Source: Gentiana macrophylla (lineage: Eukaryota; Streptophyta; Magnoliopsida; Gentianales; Gentianaceae). From it: a stretch of 64,000 nucleotides of DNA. The notes below the pieces were generated by a model. The model searched no databases and had not been told where the DNA came from. It saw only the letters and a list, made by a program, of their open reading frames with translations. Both the position numbers and the translations under genes were made by a program. Shown piece after piece: positions 9,590 through 22,019 of this stretch (positions are counted from its first letter, which is position 1; every line of letters starts with the position of its first letter). The DNA lies in the NCBI GenBank assembly GCA_026214975.1, contig JAOBSW010000955.1, positions 124,001 to 188,000 on the forward strand, read 5' to 3'.

Positions 9590-11255
9590 TCTTGGTCCCA
9601 TGAAAAGGCTTTGGTTAAGTTTAGAGGGGAGGTGAATAAACATAACACTTAAAAACTTTTTGGGAGTTTTACAAACTCAACAGGGTCAATAGTCTGTTGG
9701 CCACTCAGTAGTCTACTGACTATTAAAGCCATTGAATTTGTTGCATCGGAATATATTATATTAAGCCTTGTTACTTGTTGTTTTAAATGTGATACTAAGT
9801 ATTGTATACTCAGTAGTGCAAGTAGTGTCATTCAATAGCTAGTTTCAGTAGGTTGATGTGATGAGTATACGGATAAAGTAAATTGCAGAATGTAAATGCA
9901 GTAAAGTAAAGTAGGCAAATTTATAGTGGTTCCAGGTGGTGCAATCCTGTCAGTCCACTCTTCTCCTATGATGTTGGAGGAAATTAACTAGAGATTCTTG
10001 AGGTTGTTCTTCACCAATGACTATGGCTTCACAAACTGAACACTTGAAACAGGTAGGATTGCTTCTTAAAAGTAATCAATTGGTCCTTGAAGGGTAGGAT
10101 TGCCTCTTCACCAGCTCCACCACAAACAACAGCTTGACAATTCAAAAGAGCTTCTCAGTCTTCAGCAAGTTTCATGAAAAAGAAAGGTTGAATCAAGAAA
10201 GTGAATCAGCTTTTGATCAAGATGAAATGATCAGCAGCTTGTAGTCTTCAAGTGTGTATACTGTATGTAACTTGGTAGCAGGAAACACTTGAAGAAAATT
10301 CTAGATCAGTAGATTAAAACTCAGTGATGCTCATCAGGGTAAGATTGCACTGATAAGTTTTTGCTTTAGTATTCGTGTTACTTTCTTGTGTTCATCATCT
10401 TCAATCTGAATCAGGAGTCCCCTATTTATAGGTGTGAATCATGTGACTTGTTTTTGAATTTCAAATATAGTCATTTCAGATTTTTATCTATCTTGACATA
10501 CTTTTACCTCTGCTACATAGTACTGACACGGTCAGTCTTGCTTTTTGACAGTCCAGCCTGTCTATCATTGACTTATTTCCATTGGATATAAATATGAATC
10601 TTTCCAACTTACTTTTAATCTTGACCATTGATTTATTGATTAATCCAAGGCTTTTATGTCATCCTTATCCATTTAATTTTCAAAGGATAAACTTGGATTA
10701 ATTCGAATCTTGCATTTAGCAGACACCTATAGTGTACGTAAGTCTGCTGCTGTCCATATCTATCAGCTGACTTCAAGTCTGCTGTGTTTTATAAACACAT
10801 CAGTTGACTGCTTCTCATCTAATTTTTTATTATGAAGTTAAAGTACACCATTTTAATCATAACCAAGTTTCAATCACCACTTAACTTTTATGGAACTTAG
10901 ACCTTTTACACAAGGTATATGTGATCATTTTAGGTTATCACAGACTTCCCTAAATTCAGATCCTATATCATTGACTTTAAATACTAAGTTTGATCCCTTA
11001 GCCTTCAATGACTTAGTTTGAACCCTCAGCCTTCAACCATCAGCAGGTTCCTAGATATTCTATGGACCTAGACACCCTACTGACCTAGATAGGTCTGATG
11101 AACAAGTCAGCTAACCTCTTTACAGTGCGTGTTTGATAAAACCTATAAAAAGACCAAACTCTAGAAAACCTATACATTTAATCTAGACATCTTTTTGCCA
11201 TTGCTCTATAATAACTAGTCTGGCACTCATTATTCAAACTAAAATATGTCCAACA
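9590..11255 (-). repeat. E1 3' LTR
   Basis: The minus strand starts TGTTGGACATATTTTAGTTT (11255 downward) and ends GGGACCAAGA, where the expected terminal CA is mutated. It pairs with 36291-37988. It contains TATA, a TTCACC(T/C)CCCCTCTAAAC run and U3 repeats. Confidence 0.9.
10422..10431 (-). promoter_or_regulatory. LTR TATA box, E1 3' LTR
   Basis: The minus strand reads CTATAAATAG, about 830 bp from the LTR start. It is conserved at 21092, 32910 and 37160 in the other three LTRs. Confidence 0.7.
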
Positions 11256-11272
11256 ATTTACCCCTATTTAGT
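11256..11272 (-). promoter_or_regulatory. Polypurine tract of E1 (degenerate)
   Basis: The minus strand reads TAAATAGGGGTAAAT directly before the 3' LTR. The E2 copy (CTAAAAAAGGGGAAAT) is cleaner. Confidence 0.65.
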
Positions 11273-11349
11273 GATGATGTCAATACCCTCCTTACAGCAA
11301 ACCAAAAAGATAAAAAAAAAATACAGAACAAACTTCATTTATATATCAT

Positions 11350-14300
11350 TGATGTTCAAACATTATTACAACTAGTATCAACATAACGATAAATAGGAAT
11401 AAGTCTGCTGATCTAGTGTGTGTCTTGTTCTCTTTTCTGAAGGTATTCTCTGATTTCTCTTTTGATATCCACCATCCACTGATTTTAAATTCTTGATGAG
11501 TAATTTAGTTCTTCTGGTAGGGTCTTCTTCTTGCATAATAAGCAGTTTTGAATTCTTTCAGCAGGTCATCTGTTAACTGTATTCGGCCAGGTGCAGGTGC
11601 TCTGAATTCATTGATTTCAGCTTCAAATCTTTTCTTGTTATAGATCATTGCTGCTTCTTTTGTTTCTGCTGTCTATCCCTCTACCCCGTTATTGACATCA
11701 TCAATAAAACGGTTAGTAGGCCCAGAACACTCTCCTGTTGTTTACCAGATTGTTCAGTTGTCCTTCCATAATTTATGTTCTTGTGTCAACTGCAGTAATC
11801 CGGTCTTCCATAGTTTCTTCTAGGAGGTTGATCCTTTTAGTAAATTTAGGATCAAGTGTAGCAGGGTGAGATGTTCCAGCAGTGTTAGGTTTTTCAGCCA
11901 ATTTATCAACCTTTTTATGCAAAGATGCAATCTGCTCAACCATGTTTTTGTCTGTTTTTGTAGCATCTTGCTTGACATAGGCAACTTGTCTTAGGAAATC
12001 ATTAGTGGTAAACTGTAGATGAGTAACATCGGATGCTACTGTTCCAGTGGTCCTTCCTCTATTTTCCACTAAATTCACTAACTTTTCAAATCTTTGTTCA
12101 CTCCTAGTCAATTGAGTTCTCAGTTGAGTGATGTCATCTCTTACATCTCTTATCTCCTCCAAAATATGTACTGGAATTGCAGCAGCCATACAAGCCATAC
12201 CCCCAGCAAAAGCCTTAGTAGGTTTTTCAGCATTATCCTCTGCCCTTGGTACCCTTACAAGAATTGCTCTTGTCCTATCCCATACATGGGGTTCAGGACC
12301 TTTTTCAACTATATTTAAAATTGGTACCTCCTAGATTATAGGTTCTTGTGCTTGTTGAGGCTCTTCTGCTTCTTTTTCAGGCAACTGAAATTCTTCATCA
12401 CTTAAATCATAGTCAACAAGTTGCTCCTCAGGTTGTTCATCAGTAGCTTGTTGCCCAATTTTTCCTTTAGTAGCCCTTCCTCAGTAGCCTCTACACAAGA
12501 TACATGGAATTCCTCAAATCCAAACAATAAGTCCAACCTTGGTTCTAGTACTGTCTGATCCTAAGTACGTTGGACCTCCAGTTCCGACCTGTGTTTAGTT
12601 TTTATATGTACCTCAGCAGACTGAACCTCCACATATTCTCTAACTTGAAGAAAAGCAGTCACATTTTCCCTTAACACACCATGTACATCAGCAATCTCCT
12701 GAAGTACTTCAGCAGCCTGTGCTAAGGTTTCTTCAGTATCCACATTATCCTTATAATCAGTTGATCCTTCAGAAATGAATTCAGTCAACACAATCATCAA
12801 GCATCAGCAGTGGCCTTTAACATTGTATCTTCAAGAAGTGTTGCTACAGTTAATTGTTCTTCTAAATCTTCAGTAAATGTAGCAAACAACTCTTGATCTA
12901 GATTATCAGTCAGCTGGCCCTCAGCAGACTTGCCATCCTCAGCAGGTTGCTCTACTGTTTTCACAGTGGATCCCTGTCCAGCCTCTTTAGTAGATCTATT
13001 TTTTGCAATACCACTAGATTCTTCTGGATGCATAGAATGATCATCATCATCATCACTATCTGGTGTAAATTTGGGATCTTTGAACATTATACTTCCTTGT
13101 TGATTTTCATTCTCAATAATCTCCAGCAGCCTTATATCTAATAGTGATGTGTCAATCAATCCCAATATACTTTCCACTCCAAGACCTTCAAACGCCCATT
13201 GCTGGCTTTTTTCTCTTATAGAAACTAAACTTCTATGCAAAATATTTTGAAATCTTCCTAAGATTAGGATCTACTTTAAGCTTCTTAGATTTATTCTTCT
13301 TCCAATCATAGGGCATGGTTGGTTTCCTTGGAGCAGGTGAATCAGGTTTACCAACTTTTTGACTTCCAAAAGTCTCAACAAGATGACTCAGTGTATCTTC
13401 AACAGATAAAAAAATTTCAGTAGACTCTCCAACAGGTAAGTTTGTATCTACCACTTCCAATTGCTCTACACTGGCTTCCCCCAGAATTATATGTTCCTCA
13501 GTAGGGATATCAACTGACTTTCTTTCCCCCTGAGTTGTTGCAATCTCAGTAGGGTCTTCAACAGGTGCATTAACCTCCACAGCAGGTTCAGATTCAGCAA
13601 TTGGTTCTATTTCTTCAAATTGTCATTCAACAAGAACCTCAGTAGCCTCCATAGTAGGCTCTAGAACTTGTTCAACATCTTCCTCTGTTTATACTTCTCT
13701 ATTTTCCTCCAGAGCCCTTAATTATTTACCCTTTACATGTCCCTGCTTATTTATCACTTGCTTTCTTCTTTTGGAAGGTCTTTCAGGGGACTCAGGGTGA
13801 GATTCTTCTGATTCCTCTTTGCTAGAAATCTTTCTCTTCATAGATGCTTGTTTGATTTGTTCCCTAAGAAAATCAGCAGTAGTCTTCTTGAAAATTTCAG
13901 TAGGCTCAACAACTGTTTTATCCTCTGTAGACATGGCAGTGTCTAATGATTGTCTTGTCCTCTTAGGCTTTAACAATTCAATTATCTTTTTGGTGTCAGT
14001 AGCCTTTATTTTCTCCACTGTTATCTTTGGTGCAACAGGTTGCACATCATCTCTAGCTTTAGTTCTCTGTTCCAGCTCACCATCACTGTCAACTTCTAGA
14101 ACCTCTTCATCATCATCTAGGCCTGGAATATGAGTTGTAATCTCTGATTTGTATATGGCCTTGTTGATGATAGAAGGAGCAACACCTCAGCATGCCTGAA
14201 CCATTAACCCCAAGGGTTTTGTCTTAATGAAGAACCCATAACCAATAGATCCAGCACATTTCTTCTCACTTAACCTCTTCCTTATGGTTTCTCTTTAATC

Positions 14301-14875
14301 TGTCATAATCTTCATCATGTATTGAACAAAGAAACCGGCCCAATCAAACTTCATACTCATTGAGATGATTATCATTAAGTCTAATTTGGGCCCGGATAAA
14401 GTATCAAGACTTTCAATAAATCCCAAAACATTCTTTGCAATGATTTTGCTCAGTAGGTTGTACTCATAAGAAAATTATTGACATTGATGTTCGAAGCTAC
14501 TGGTGCATTTGGATTTGTCCTAACAGATTCAACAAAAGTTAGCCTCGCTAAATCCATAGCTTCTGAATTTGTAGGGGCTACATTTTTTGGACCAAATCCA
14601 AAGACCTCTCTCAGCAGGTCTGAAGTTATTTCTATCTCTTGGCCATTTACAATTGTTGTAAATGCCTCAGCACCATCTCTAATCACCATATTCCTCCAGA
14701 AATCACAAACATTGTGATATGAAATCTTTTTTAATATTATATTTAGCACATTTTCCATTCTTTCAAATCTTTTTATTCTCCCTCCCAGATTTATAACTAA
14801 ATCAGTAGCATCAGTGTCAGTAACGTAACCTCTAACACTTTGACTGGTACCAAGATGAACATCCTTGTCCGCCAT
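11350..14875 (-). pseudogene. Envelope-like ORF of E1, broken
   Basis: This is the region between RNase H and the PPT. It begins MADKDVHLGTSQSVR at 14875. The N-terminal part (about 140 residues, DFWRNMVIRDGAEAFTTI, LLREVFGFGPKN) is a globular domain seen in plant 'putative transposon protein' and Sirevirus envelope-like ORFs. The long middle is acidic and low-complexity (E, V, T, P, with KRKxS basic patches near 13750-13850). Near the C-terminus, 12060-12190, is a heptad coiled coil (EEIRDVRDDITQLRTQL). At least five breaks divide it. No transmembrane helix is obvious, so the envelope name is by position only. The product is a structural or accessory protein of unknown function. Confidence 0.75.
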
Positions 14876-15589
14876 TGTTATGTTTGAGAAAGATGAAGTA
14901 GAAAATCTATGTAAATCTGTGTTCACACTTGTGTACTTTTCATAGTAAATGATAAGATCTGTATATACAAACTGTGTGTATATGTCTGTATATATACTGA
15001 AAGGTAGTGGGTGAGAAGTTTCAGGCAAGTAATGTGCATGTACTGTAGCATTAACCATGATTTAACTTGGAATAAATGTGATGCTGCCACGTGTCCCACT
15101 AACTGATCCCATTAGGTGTAGTAACCGTTATATAATGCAACAGATGAGATAAAAGATAAGAAAAATATCATTTACTCCATTGTTCACTTTCATTGAACAC
15201 TTACTTTTACCAGCAACGTATCATTCAGTACACTGTGTCATCAATAAACTTGAGCTTCAGTTGGGTCTCTTTGAAATTACTCTGCTGATATTCTTCTGTT
15301 TGTTCAACAGCCTGCTGATACAAAAATGCACAGCTGTTCTTCATACATCATTGTTTTGTCCAACTGATAATACAAGATAGAGTTTAATTCGAATGACTGA
15401 TCTGCCATGTGAGCTCACCCAAAAGGGCAAAGACCAATCCACTTGGTAACTTCTTTTGCTCAATTGTCCAAACTATAAAAATAGTTAGGAATTGTTAATA
15501 CCAATGACTAATCTGCCAAGTGAGCGCACCCAGTAGGGCAAAGACTAGTCCCCTTGGTGAATTCCAGTACTCTGCTGACCATTAGAATG
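14876..15589 (-). other. Spacer between RNase H and envelope-like ORF of E1
   Basis: No coding sequence is seen. It holds a partial tandem duplication (15389-15446 and 15503-15560, sharing CCTTTTGG/GGGCAAAGAC and CTTGGT blocks) that is single in E2 near 26440-26505. Confidence 0.6.
15389..15560 (-). repeat. 114-bp-spaced partial duplication specific to E1
   Basis: The blocks beginning GAATGACTGATCTGCCATGT (15391) and CAATGACTAATCTGCCAAGT (15504) repeat about 58 bp. E2 has one block, so this is a gain in E1 or a loss in E2. Confidence 0.7.
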
Positions 15590-18500
15590 TCAGTCAACCT
15601 TGATGATGCCAAGTTCAGTTCTTAACTTAGCAAATATTTCACTATACAAAGGTTTTGTAAAGATATTAGCAAGTTGATATTCAGTAGGAATATAAAGAAC
15701 CAACACATATTTCTTTTCAGTTTGATATCTTATAAAATTATGTCTTACATCAATGTGTTCGGTTCTTGAGTTTAAAACAAGATTTTCTGTGATTGCAATT
15801 GCACTTGTATCGTCACACATTATTGGAATTTCTCTTTCTTCAATCCCATAATCCTTTAATCACTGTCTTAACCAAAGTACTTGTCCACAGCAGCTTCCAG
15901 CAGCAATTTATTCAGCTTCAGCAGTGAAAGTTGATATAGAAATCTGTTTCATGCTAAACTAGGAAACAAGTCTATTTCCCATCAACTGACAAGTTCCTGT
16001 GGTGATTTTTCTATCAATCTTGCAACCAGCATAATCAGAATCTGAGTAGGATTTAACTTTAAAACATCCATCTTCTGAATACCATATCCTTACTCCCAAA
16101 GTCTCTTTTAGATACTTGAGAATTCTTTTTACTAAAGCTAAGTGACTTTCTTTATGTTTTGATTGGAATCTTGCACAAACACCCACGGCAAAGGACATAT
16201 CAGGTCGGCTAGCTGTAAGGTACAACAGACTTCCTGTCATCCTTCTGTATAAAGTTTGATCAACATCTTTGCCATCTTTGTCTTCATCCAATCTGATGCT
16301 TTTACTCATAGGACTTGATACTTTGGTGCTATTTTACATACCAAACTTTTTCAGTAGCTCCTTGGTGTACTTGGTTTGATGAATGAAGATTCCATCTTGC
16401 ATTTGCTTGACTGGAAATCCCAAAAAGTACTTCATTTCTCCTATCATACTCATCTAGAACTTGCTTTTCATGAGATTAGCAAACTTTTCACATAGCAATT
16501 CATTTTCAGAACCAATAATTATGTCATCCACATAAATATGCAACAACAGGGTGTTGTCTCCTTTATTGATTTTGAAAAGAGTCTTGTCAATGGTTCATTT
16601 GGTAAAACCATTGTTCACCAAGAATTGAGATAATGTCTCATACCATGCTCTTGGTGCTTGCTTTAGTCCATAATATGCTTTGTTGAGTCTATACACTTTA
16701 TCTTCTTCATCTTTAACTTCAAAACCAGGAGGTCGCTGAACATAAACCTTTTTCTTCCAGAATGCCATTCAAAAATGCACTCTTGACATCCATCTGGTAT
16801 AATTTGATATTTTTATATACAACATATGCCAAAAATAATCTTATAGCTTCCAATCTTGCAACTGGGGCATATGTCTCATCAAAATATATTCCTTCAGCTT
16901 GACAATAGCCTTTTGCCACTAGTCTGGCCTTGTTTCTAACAATGGTACCAGATTCATCCAATTTGTTTCTGTATACCCATTTAGTACCAATTATATTTGC
17001 ATGATTAGGCCACACTACTAGTGTCCAAACTTGATTTCTTTCAAACTCATTCAGTTCTTCTTGCATAGCAATTATCCAATCTGGATCATAAATTGCTTCT
17101 TCAAGAAATTTACGTTCCATTTGTGATAGGAAACAAGTAAACATTGCTTCTAGTTGTCTTATTTTCCTTACACTTTGTTGTACATTACCAATTACTTGTT
17201 CATCAGGGTGGCCCCTCAACCATTGTAAATCTTGATTTACAGGAACCTCATCTTTAGTAGGGTCTATTGTTGATTGAGTAGGGGGATTAGCAGATCCTTG
17301 AACAGCATCTGTTGTTGCATTAGTAATGTTACTAGCAGGGGCTCCTTCAATTCCAAAATTAGATACTTTTAAATTTCTTATCTTCTATAGAACATCAACA
17401 TATTCTGGATCAGTGACTTCTAGATTCACAGCAGGTTCTGAAACTTCATCATCTTCCATTCTAGTGAATCTAGGTTCATGGAAAACAACATGTATTGACT
17501 CTTCATGTTTCAATATCCTTTTGCTCAGTACCCTGAATACCTTGCTGACTGAAGAATATCCCAAAATGATTCCCTCATGTGATTTTGGTTGGAAATTTTT
17601 CAGTTGCTCCTGATGATTTAAGATGAAGCTCTTACTCACAAATGGATGGAAATATGATATATTTTTCTTTCTTCCATTCAATATTTCATGAGGTGTCTTC
17701 AGCAGCTTTTTGTTCGCTGAGGTCTTATTTTGTGTGTAGCATGTTGTATAGATTGTTGTAGCCCAATATCTTTCAAATAGCAATGCTTCATGTATCATAG
17801 TCCTCTCTGCTTCCTTCAAAGTCTTGTTTCTTCTCTCAACAACCCCATTTTGTTGAGCTGTACCAGCAGCCGCTAATTGATGCAACACACTTTTTTGTTA
17901 ACAGTATTCTCTTATGACTTTGTTTAGAAATCTAGTACACTTTTCTGATCTGATCTTCACTATTGTCAAACTTTTCTCATTTTGTAATCTCTTCAAAAGT
18001 TCAAGCATCTTTTGAAGTGTGTTTTCTTATTAATGAAAATTACCCAAGTGTATCTTGAATATTCATCCACAACTACCAGATTGTACTTCTTTCCTGTTAC
18101 ACTTGTTGGAATAACTGGTCCAAATAAATCCATATGCATCAGTTCCAACACTCTCTTGGTTGATTTTTTGGTCTTTGACTTGAAACTTGATTTTGTCTGT
18201 TTACCTTGCTGACAAACATCACATATACCATCTTTCTTATTTTAGATCTCAGGTAAACCAATCACCAGCTTCTTTTTCACCAACTGTAATATCAAAATTT
18301 AGATGATTCAACTTCTTGTGCCATAACCAGTTTAGTTCTAACTTTGTATGCACAATAAGGCATGTTTCAGGAACAGCAGTAGACCAATCTACCACATACA
18401 TGCTTTTTTTTTCTTCTTCCAGCCAACACAACCTGTTCCCCCATTTCTTTCATGACAGTTCAGTAGCCTTTGTCAAAAGTGACTTTGTATCCCATGTCAC

Positions 18501-20236
18501 ATAATTGTCCAGTGCTCAGTAGGTTTTAGTCTAAGCCTTCAACATATGAAACATTTTTTATTGTCAATCCATTCCCCACCAGTATTACATACCCTCTTGT
18601 ATATCCTGGTGTGTCTTTGTTTCCAAAATTGACTTTTGGACCATCTTTTGCCACAAAATTTGTCATACAGTGCTTACTCATTGTCATATGTCTGGAACAA
18701 CCACTGTCAAAGTACCAGAAACCCTACAACAAAATTAATATGTTTTAGGTACCCAAATCTGTTTGGATCCATAGTGGTTAGTGGTAAGAACAACTATTGG
18801 CAAATTTCCATAAGGTATTCTTTGGAAAGTGTTGCACTTTTGTTCATATATGTAAGCTACATTTCCATAGAATCTAACATTTGGTTGTGTAGCATTCACA
18901 TATGGTTTTTGGTCTTTTGGTACAAAGTGCTGTTTGAAGTGATTTTTGTTGTTGGAAACACTAGCATAACCATAAGGTTGCTGTATGTTAGGAACAACCC
19001 TGTATTGTGGTCGCTGCTAAGGTCTCTATTGAGGTCTCAAGTGAGGCCTCTACTGAGTCCTCTGCTGATGCCACTGCTGAGGTCTAGCCTTAGCATTATG
19101 GTTGTATTTGTTGTTTTTAGCAGGAGGGGCAAGAATATTCCAATTTTCATCAGCTGGGAACAATCTTCCTTTGCCCATGAGATATGTATCCCTTGAAATA
19201 TTTACATTCCTGGGTTTAGCATTCTTATCTTTGGAATATTTCTGATTTTTGCTCTTTTATGGTCCAGAAGACTTTGTAGCAGGTCTGCTATTAGTAGGTC
19301 TAGAGGGTCCAGTAGTCCTACCTTTGGATGTACCCTTTATGTTAGGTACTGTTGTCCCTTTGGACTTTTGATTTTGCTTCTTTGAAGCTTTCTTAGTAGG
19401 TTTTACTGCCTCAGCAACCTTTTGAGGAGTTGGATCTTGTGCGGGTACAAACTTAGGACCAATTCTGGTACTATTTTCAGTAGCCTTACTAGATCCACTC
19501 TTAAGTGATTGATGAGTTTCAAATCCAAGGCATGTTCTATAACCATAAGGCTTTCTAGATTCGAATACAATTGTGAAACTAGATTGTGCAACAGATTCAG
19601 TTGCAACTACTGGTGGAGCAGACTTACACTGATTCTGTTCATAATCCTTTTCCTTAGCCTTGAGAAATCTTAATTCAGCATTTAATCTTTTTTTTCGGCT
19701 TAAATTAATTCTCTCTTAGCCTTCACAATTTCAGAACCTGATTGTATTTTCCTCAGTTTATTAAGAAGGGCATCTAGAGGTTCTTCACTGTCTAAATTTT
19801 TAGGATTTGAACCATAAGTAGATTCACAATCACTTTCATTAGGAGTATTTATAGATACAGAGTTATATACCTCCTCAGTTTCATCCATGTTAGCCATTAA
19901 AGCATAGTCATCCAATTGTGCAAAGAGTGCAGTATCATCAAATTAATTTCCTTTTTCTGATTCTACTTCATATCCTGATTCATCATCAGCAACCAAAGCT
20001 TTCTTGCCAGATCTTCTCTGTTGACCCTTGTTCTTCAAATGGTCTGGACAGCCAGGTCTAAAATGTCTAGGCTTCTTGTAGTTAAAGCACAAGTAGTCAG
20101 GATCCTACATCTGTTTCAAATTAGGACAGTAGGGTTTGAAGTGTTATGGTTTCTTGCAATGAAAGCACAAAAGGTCATCACCCTTCTTAGATTCTTCCTT
20201 TTTCTCACTTGATTTCTTGTTGAAATTCCTTGAAGT
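15590..20236 (-). pseudogene. E1 gag C-terminus and pol, broken
   Basis: Read from high to low coordinates. Two CCHC knuckles come first, at 20123-20166 (CFHCKKP, then a stop replacing G) and 20046-20089 (CFNYKKPRHF, the second Cys lost). The protease active site is FDSGCSRHMT near 18685-18715. The integrase zinc region has WLWHKKLNHLNF and CDVCQQGKQTK (18190-18330), then HMDLFGPV near 18120. AQQNGVVERRNK carries the catalytic Glu near 17840. RT has [20 protein letters not shown] and YVDDIIIG near 16525. RNase H has SDYAGCKIDRK near 16020 and DDTSAIAI near 15810, ending GIIKVD plus stop at 15590. Stops and frameshifts occur throughout. The upstream part of gag lies at 35418-36186, beyond E2. 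Confidence 0.92.
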
Positions 20237-20241
20237 TCCCA

Positions 20242-21922
20242 TGTTGTTCCCTTGAAAAGGCTTTGGTTAATTTTAGAGGGGGGGGGGGGTGAATAAACTA
20301 AACACTTGAAACTTTTGGAGTTAACAAACTCAACAATGTCAGTAGACTACTGACTGCTCAGTAGTATGCTGACAGTAGATATTACTGATTTTGTTGCAGC
20401 GGAATATATTGAAATTAATCCTTATTACATGTTGTTAAAAAGATGACACTAAGTATTAGATACTCAGTAGTGTAAGTGTGTGATTTAGTTGTTAGTTTCA
20501 GTAAGTTGATGTGATCAGTGTACTAAATGCATAAAGTAAATACATAAAGTAAGTAGGCAATTTTTATAGTGGTTCCAGGTGGTGTGATCCTATTAGTCCA
20601 CTCTTCTCCTGTGATGTTGGAGGAAATTCACTAGAGATCTTTGAGGTTCCAGTTACAAAAATCCATAAGTTGTCTGTCCTTCACCAATAACTATGGCTTC
20701 ACAAACTGAATATTTGAAACAGGTATAATTGCTGCTCCAAAGTATTCCACTGGTCCTTGAAAGGTAGGATTGCCTCTTCACCAGCTCCACCACAAACAAC
20801 AGTTCTTGACACCTAAGTGCTTCTCTATTTTCAGCAGGTTTCTTGTAAAAAAAGTTTGAATCAAGTGAATGATTCAACAGTTAGTAGCTTGATCAGGATG
20901 AAATGATCAGCAGCTTGATGTCTTCAAGTGTGTGTTCATGATGTAACTAGATGGCAAGTTACACTTGAAGAGATTTCTTGATCAGTAGCTTTAAGCTCAA
21001 TGATGTCAGTAGGGTGATTTTCTTGATAAGAAACTTGATAGCTTGAAGTAGATTATTAGTTTTCATCACCTGTATCAGAATCAGGAGTCTTCTATTTATA
21101 GGTGAGAATCCTATGACTTATGTTTGAAATTCAAACATGGCCATTTTAGATTTGTCTCCATCTTGACTTGCTTTCTATCTCTGTTCATAAGACTGACACT
21201 GTCAGTTTGCTTTTTGTAAGATTTCAGTCTGTCAACCCATTGACTTGTGTCCATTGGTTAATCCTTTAAATCTTTCCAACATTCTTTTCATCCTGGACAT
21301 TGATTTGTTGACAATATCAAGGCTTGTAATCCATCTGTATCCTTATAATCCTCTAATGTAACCTTTGATTAAATCAAGATTTGTACTCAACAGATATCCG
21401 TGTATATTGGTCTGCTGATGTTCATGTCAGTCAGTTATTTTAAGTTTGCTGTGTTTATGAAACACTTCAGCTGACTGTCTTTTCATCTAACTTTTTATTA
21501 TGAAGTTAGAGTACACCAATTTGAACATAACTAAGTTCCAATCACCACTTAACATATGTAACATAGACCTTGTACACAAGGTATATATAATCAGCTTAGG
21601 TCATCATAGACTTCCCTAAATTCTGATTCCATATCCTTGACTTTAAATACTAAGTTTGATCCCTTAGCCTTCAATAACTGAATTTGAACCCTCATCCTTC
21701 AGTCTTCAGCAGGTTCCTAACTAGTCTATTGACCTAGTTACCTTACTAACCTAGACAGGTCTGCTGACACAGTCAGTTGACCTAATTACAATGCTTGTTC
21801 GATCAAACATATACAAAGATCAAACTCTAATAGACCTATACATTTGATCTGGACATCATTTTGCCTTTTCTCTATAACAGCTATTCTGGCACTCATCATT
21901 AAAACATAAAATAAGTCCAACA
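20242..21922 (-). repeat. E2 3' LTR
   Basis: The minus strand runs from TGTTGGACTTATTTTATG to GGGAACAACA. It contains a run of about 13 G on the plus strand near 20278-20291, within the CACCCCC...CTCTAAA motif typical of Sirevirus LTR ends. It pairs with 32099-35412. Confidence 0.9.
21092..21101 (-). promoter_or_regulatory. LTR TATA box, E2 3' LTR
   Basis: The minus strand reads CTATAAATAG at the same LTR position as in the other family members. Confidence 0.7.
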
Positions 21923-21938
21923 ATTTCCCCTTTTTTAG
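21923..21938 (-). promoter_or_regulatory. Polypurine tract of E2
   Basis: The minus strand reads CTAAAAAAGGGGAAAT immediately before TGTTGGAC. This is a canonical PPT priming plus-strand synthesis. Confidence 0.85.
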
Positions 21939-22019
21939 TCATGAAGCCAATACCCTCCTTACAGCAAAGCAAAAAGATAAAAACAAAAATAGAACAAGTA
22001 TAGTCATTTCTCATTATAA

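Noticed and set aside
18636..19196. Plus-strand 186-codon ORF
   Set aside because: It is antisense to the E1 gag-pol linker and protease start; the minus strand carries FDSGCSRHMT.
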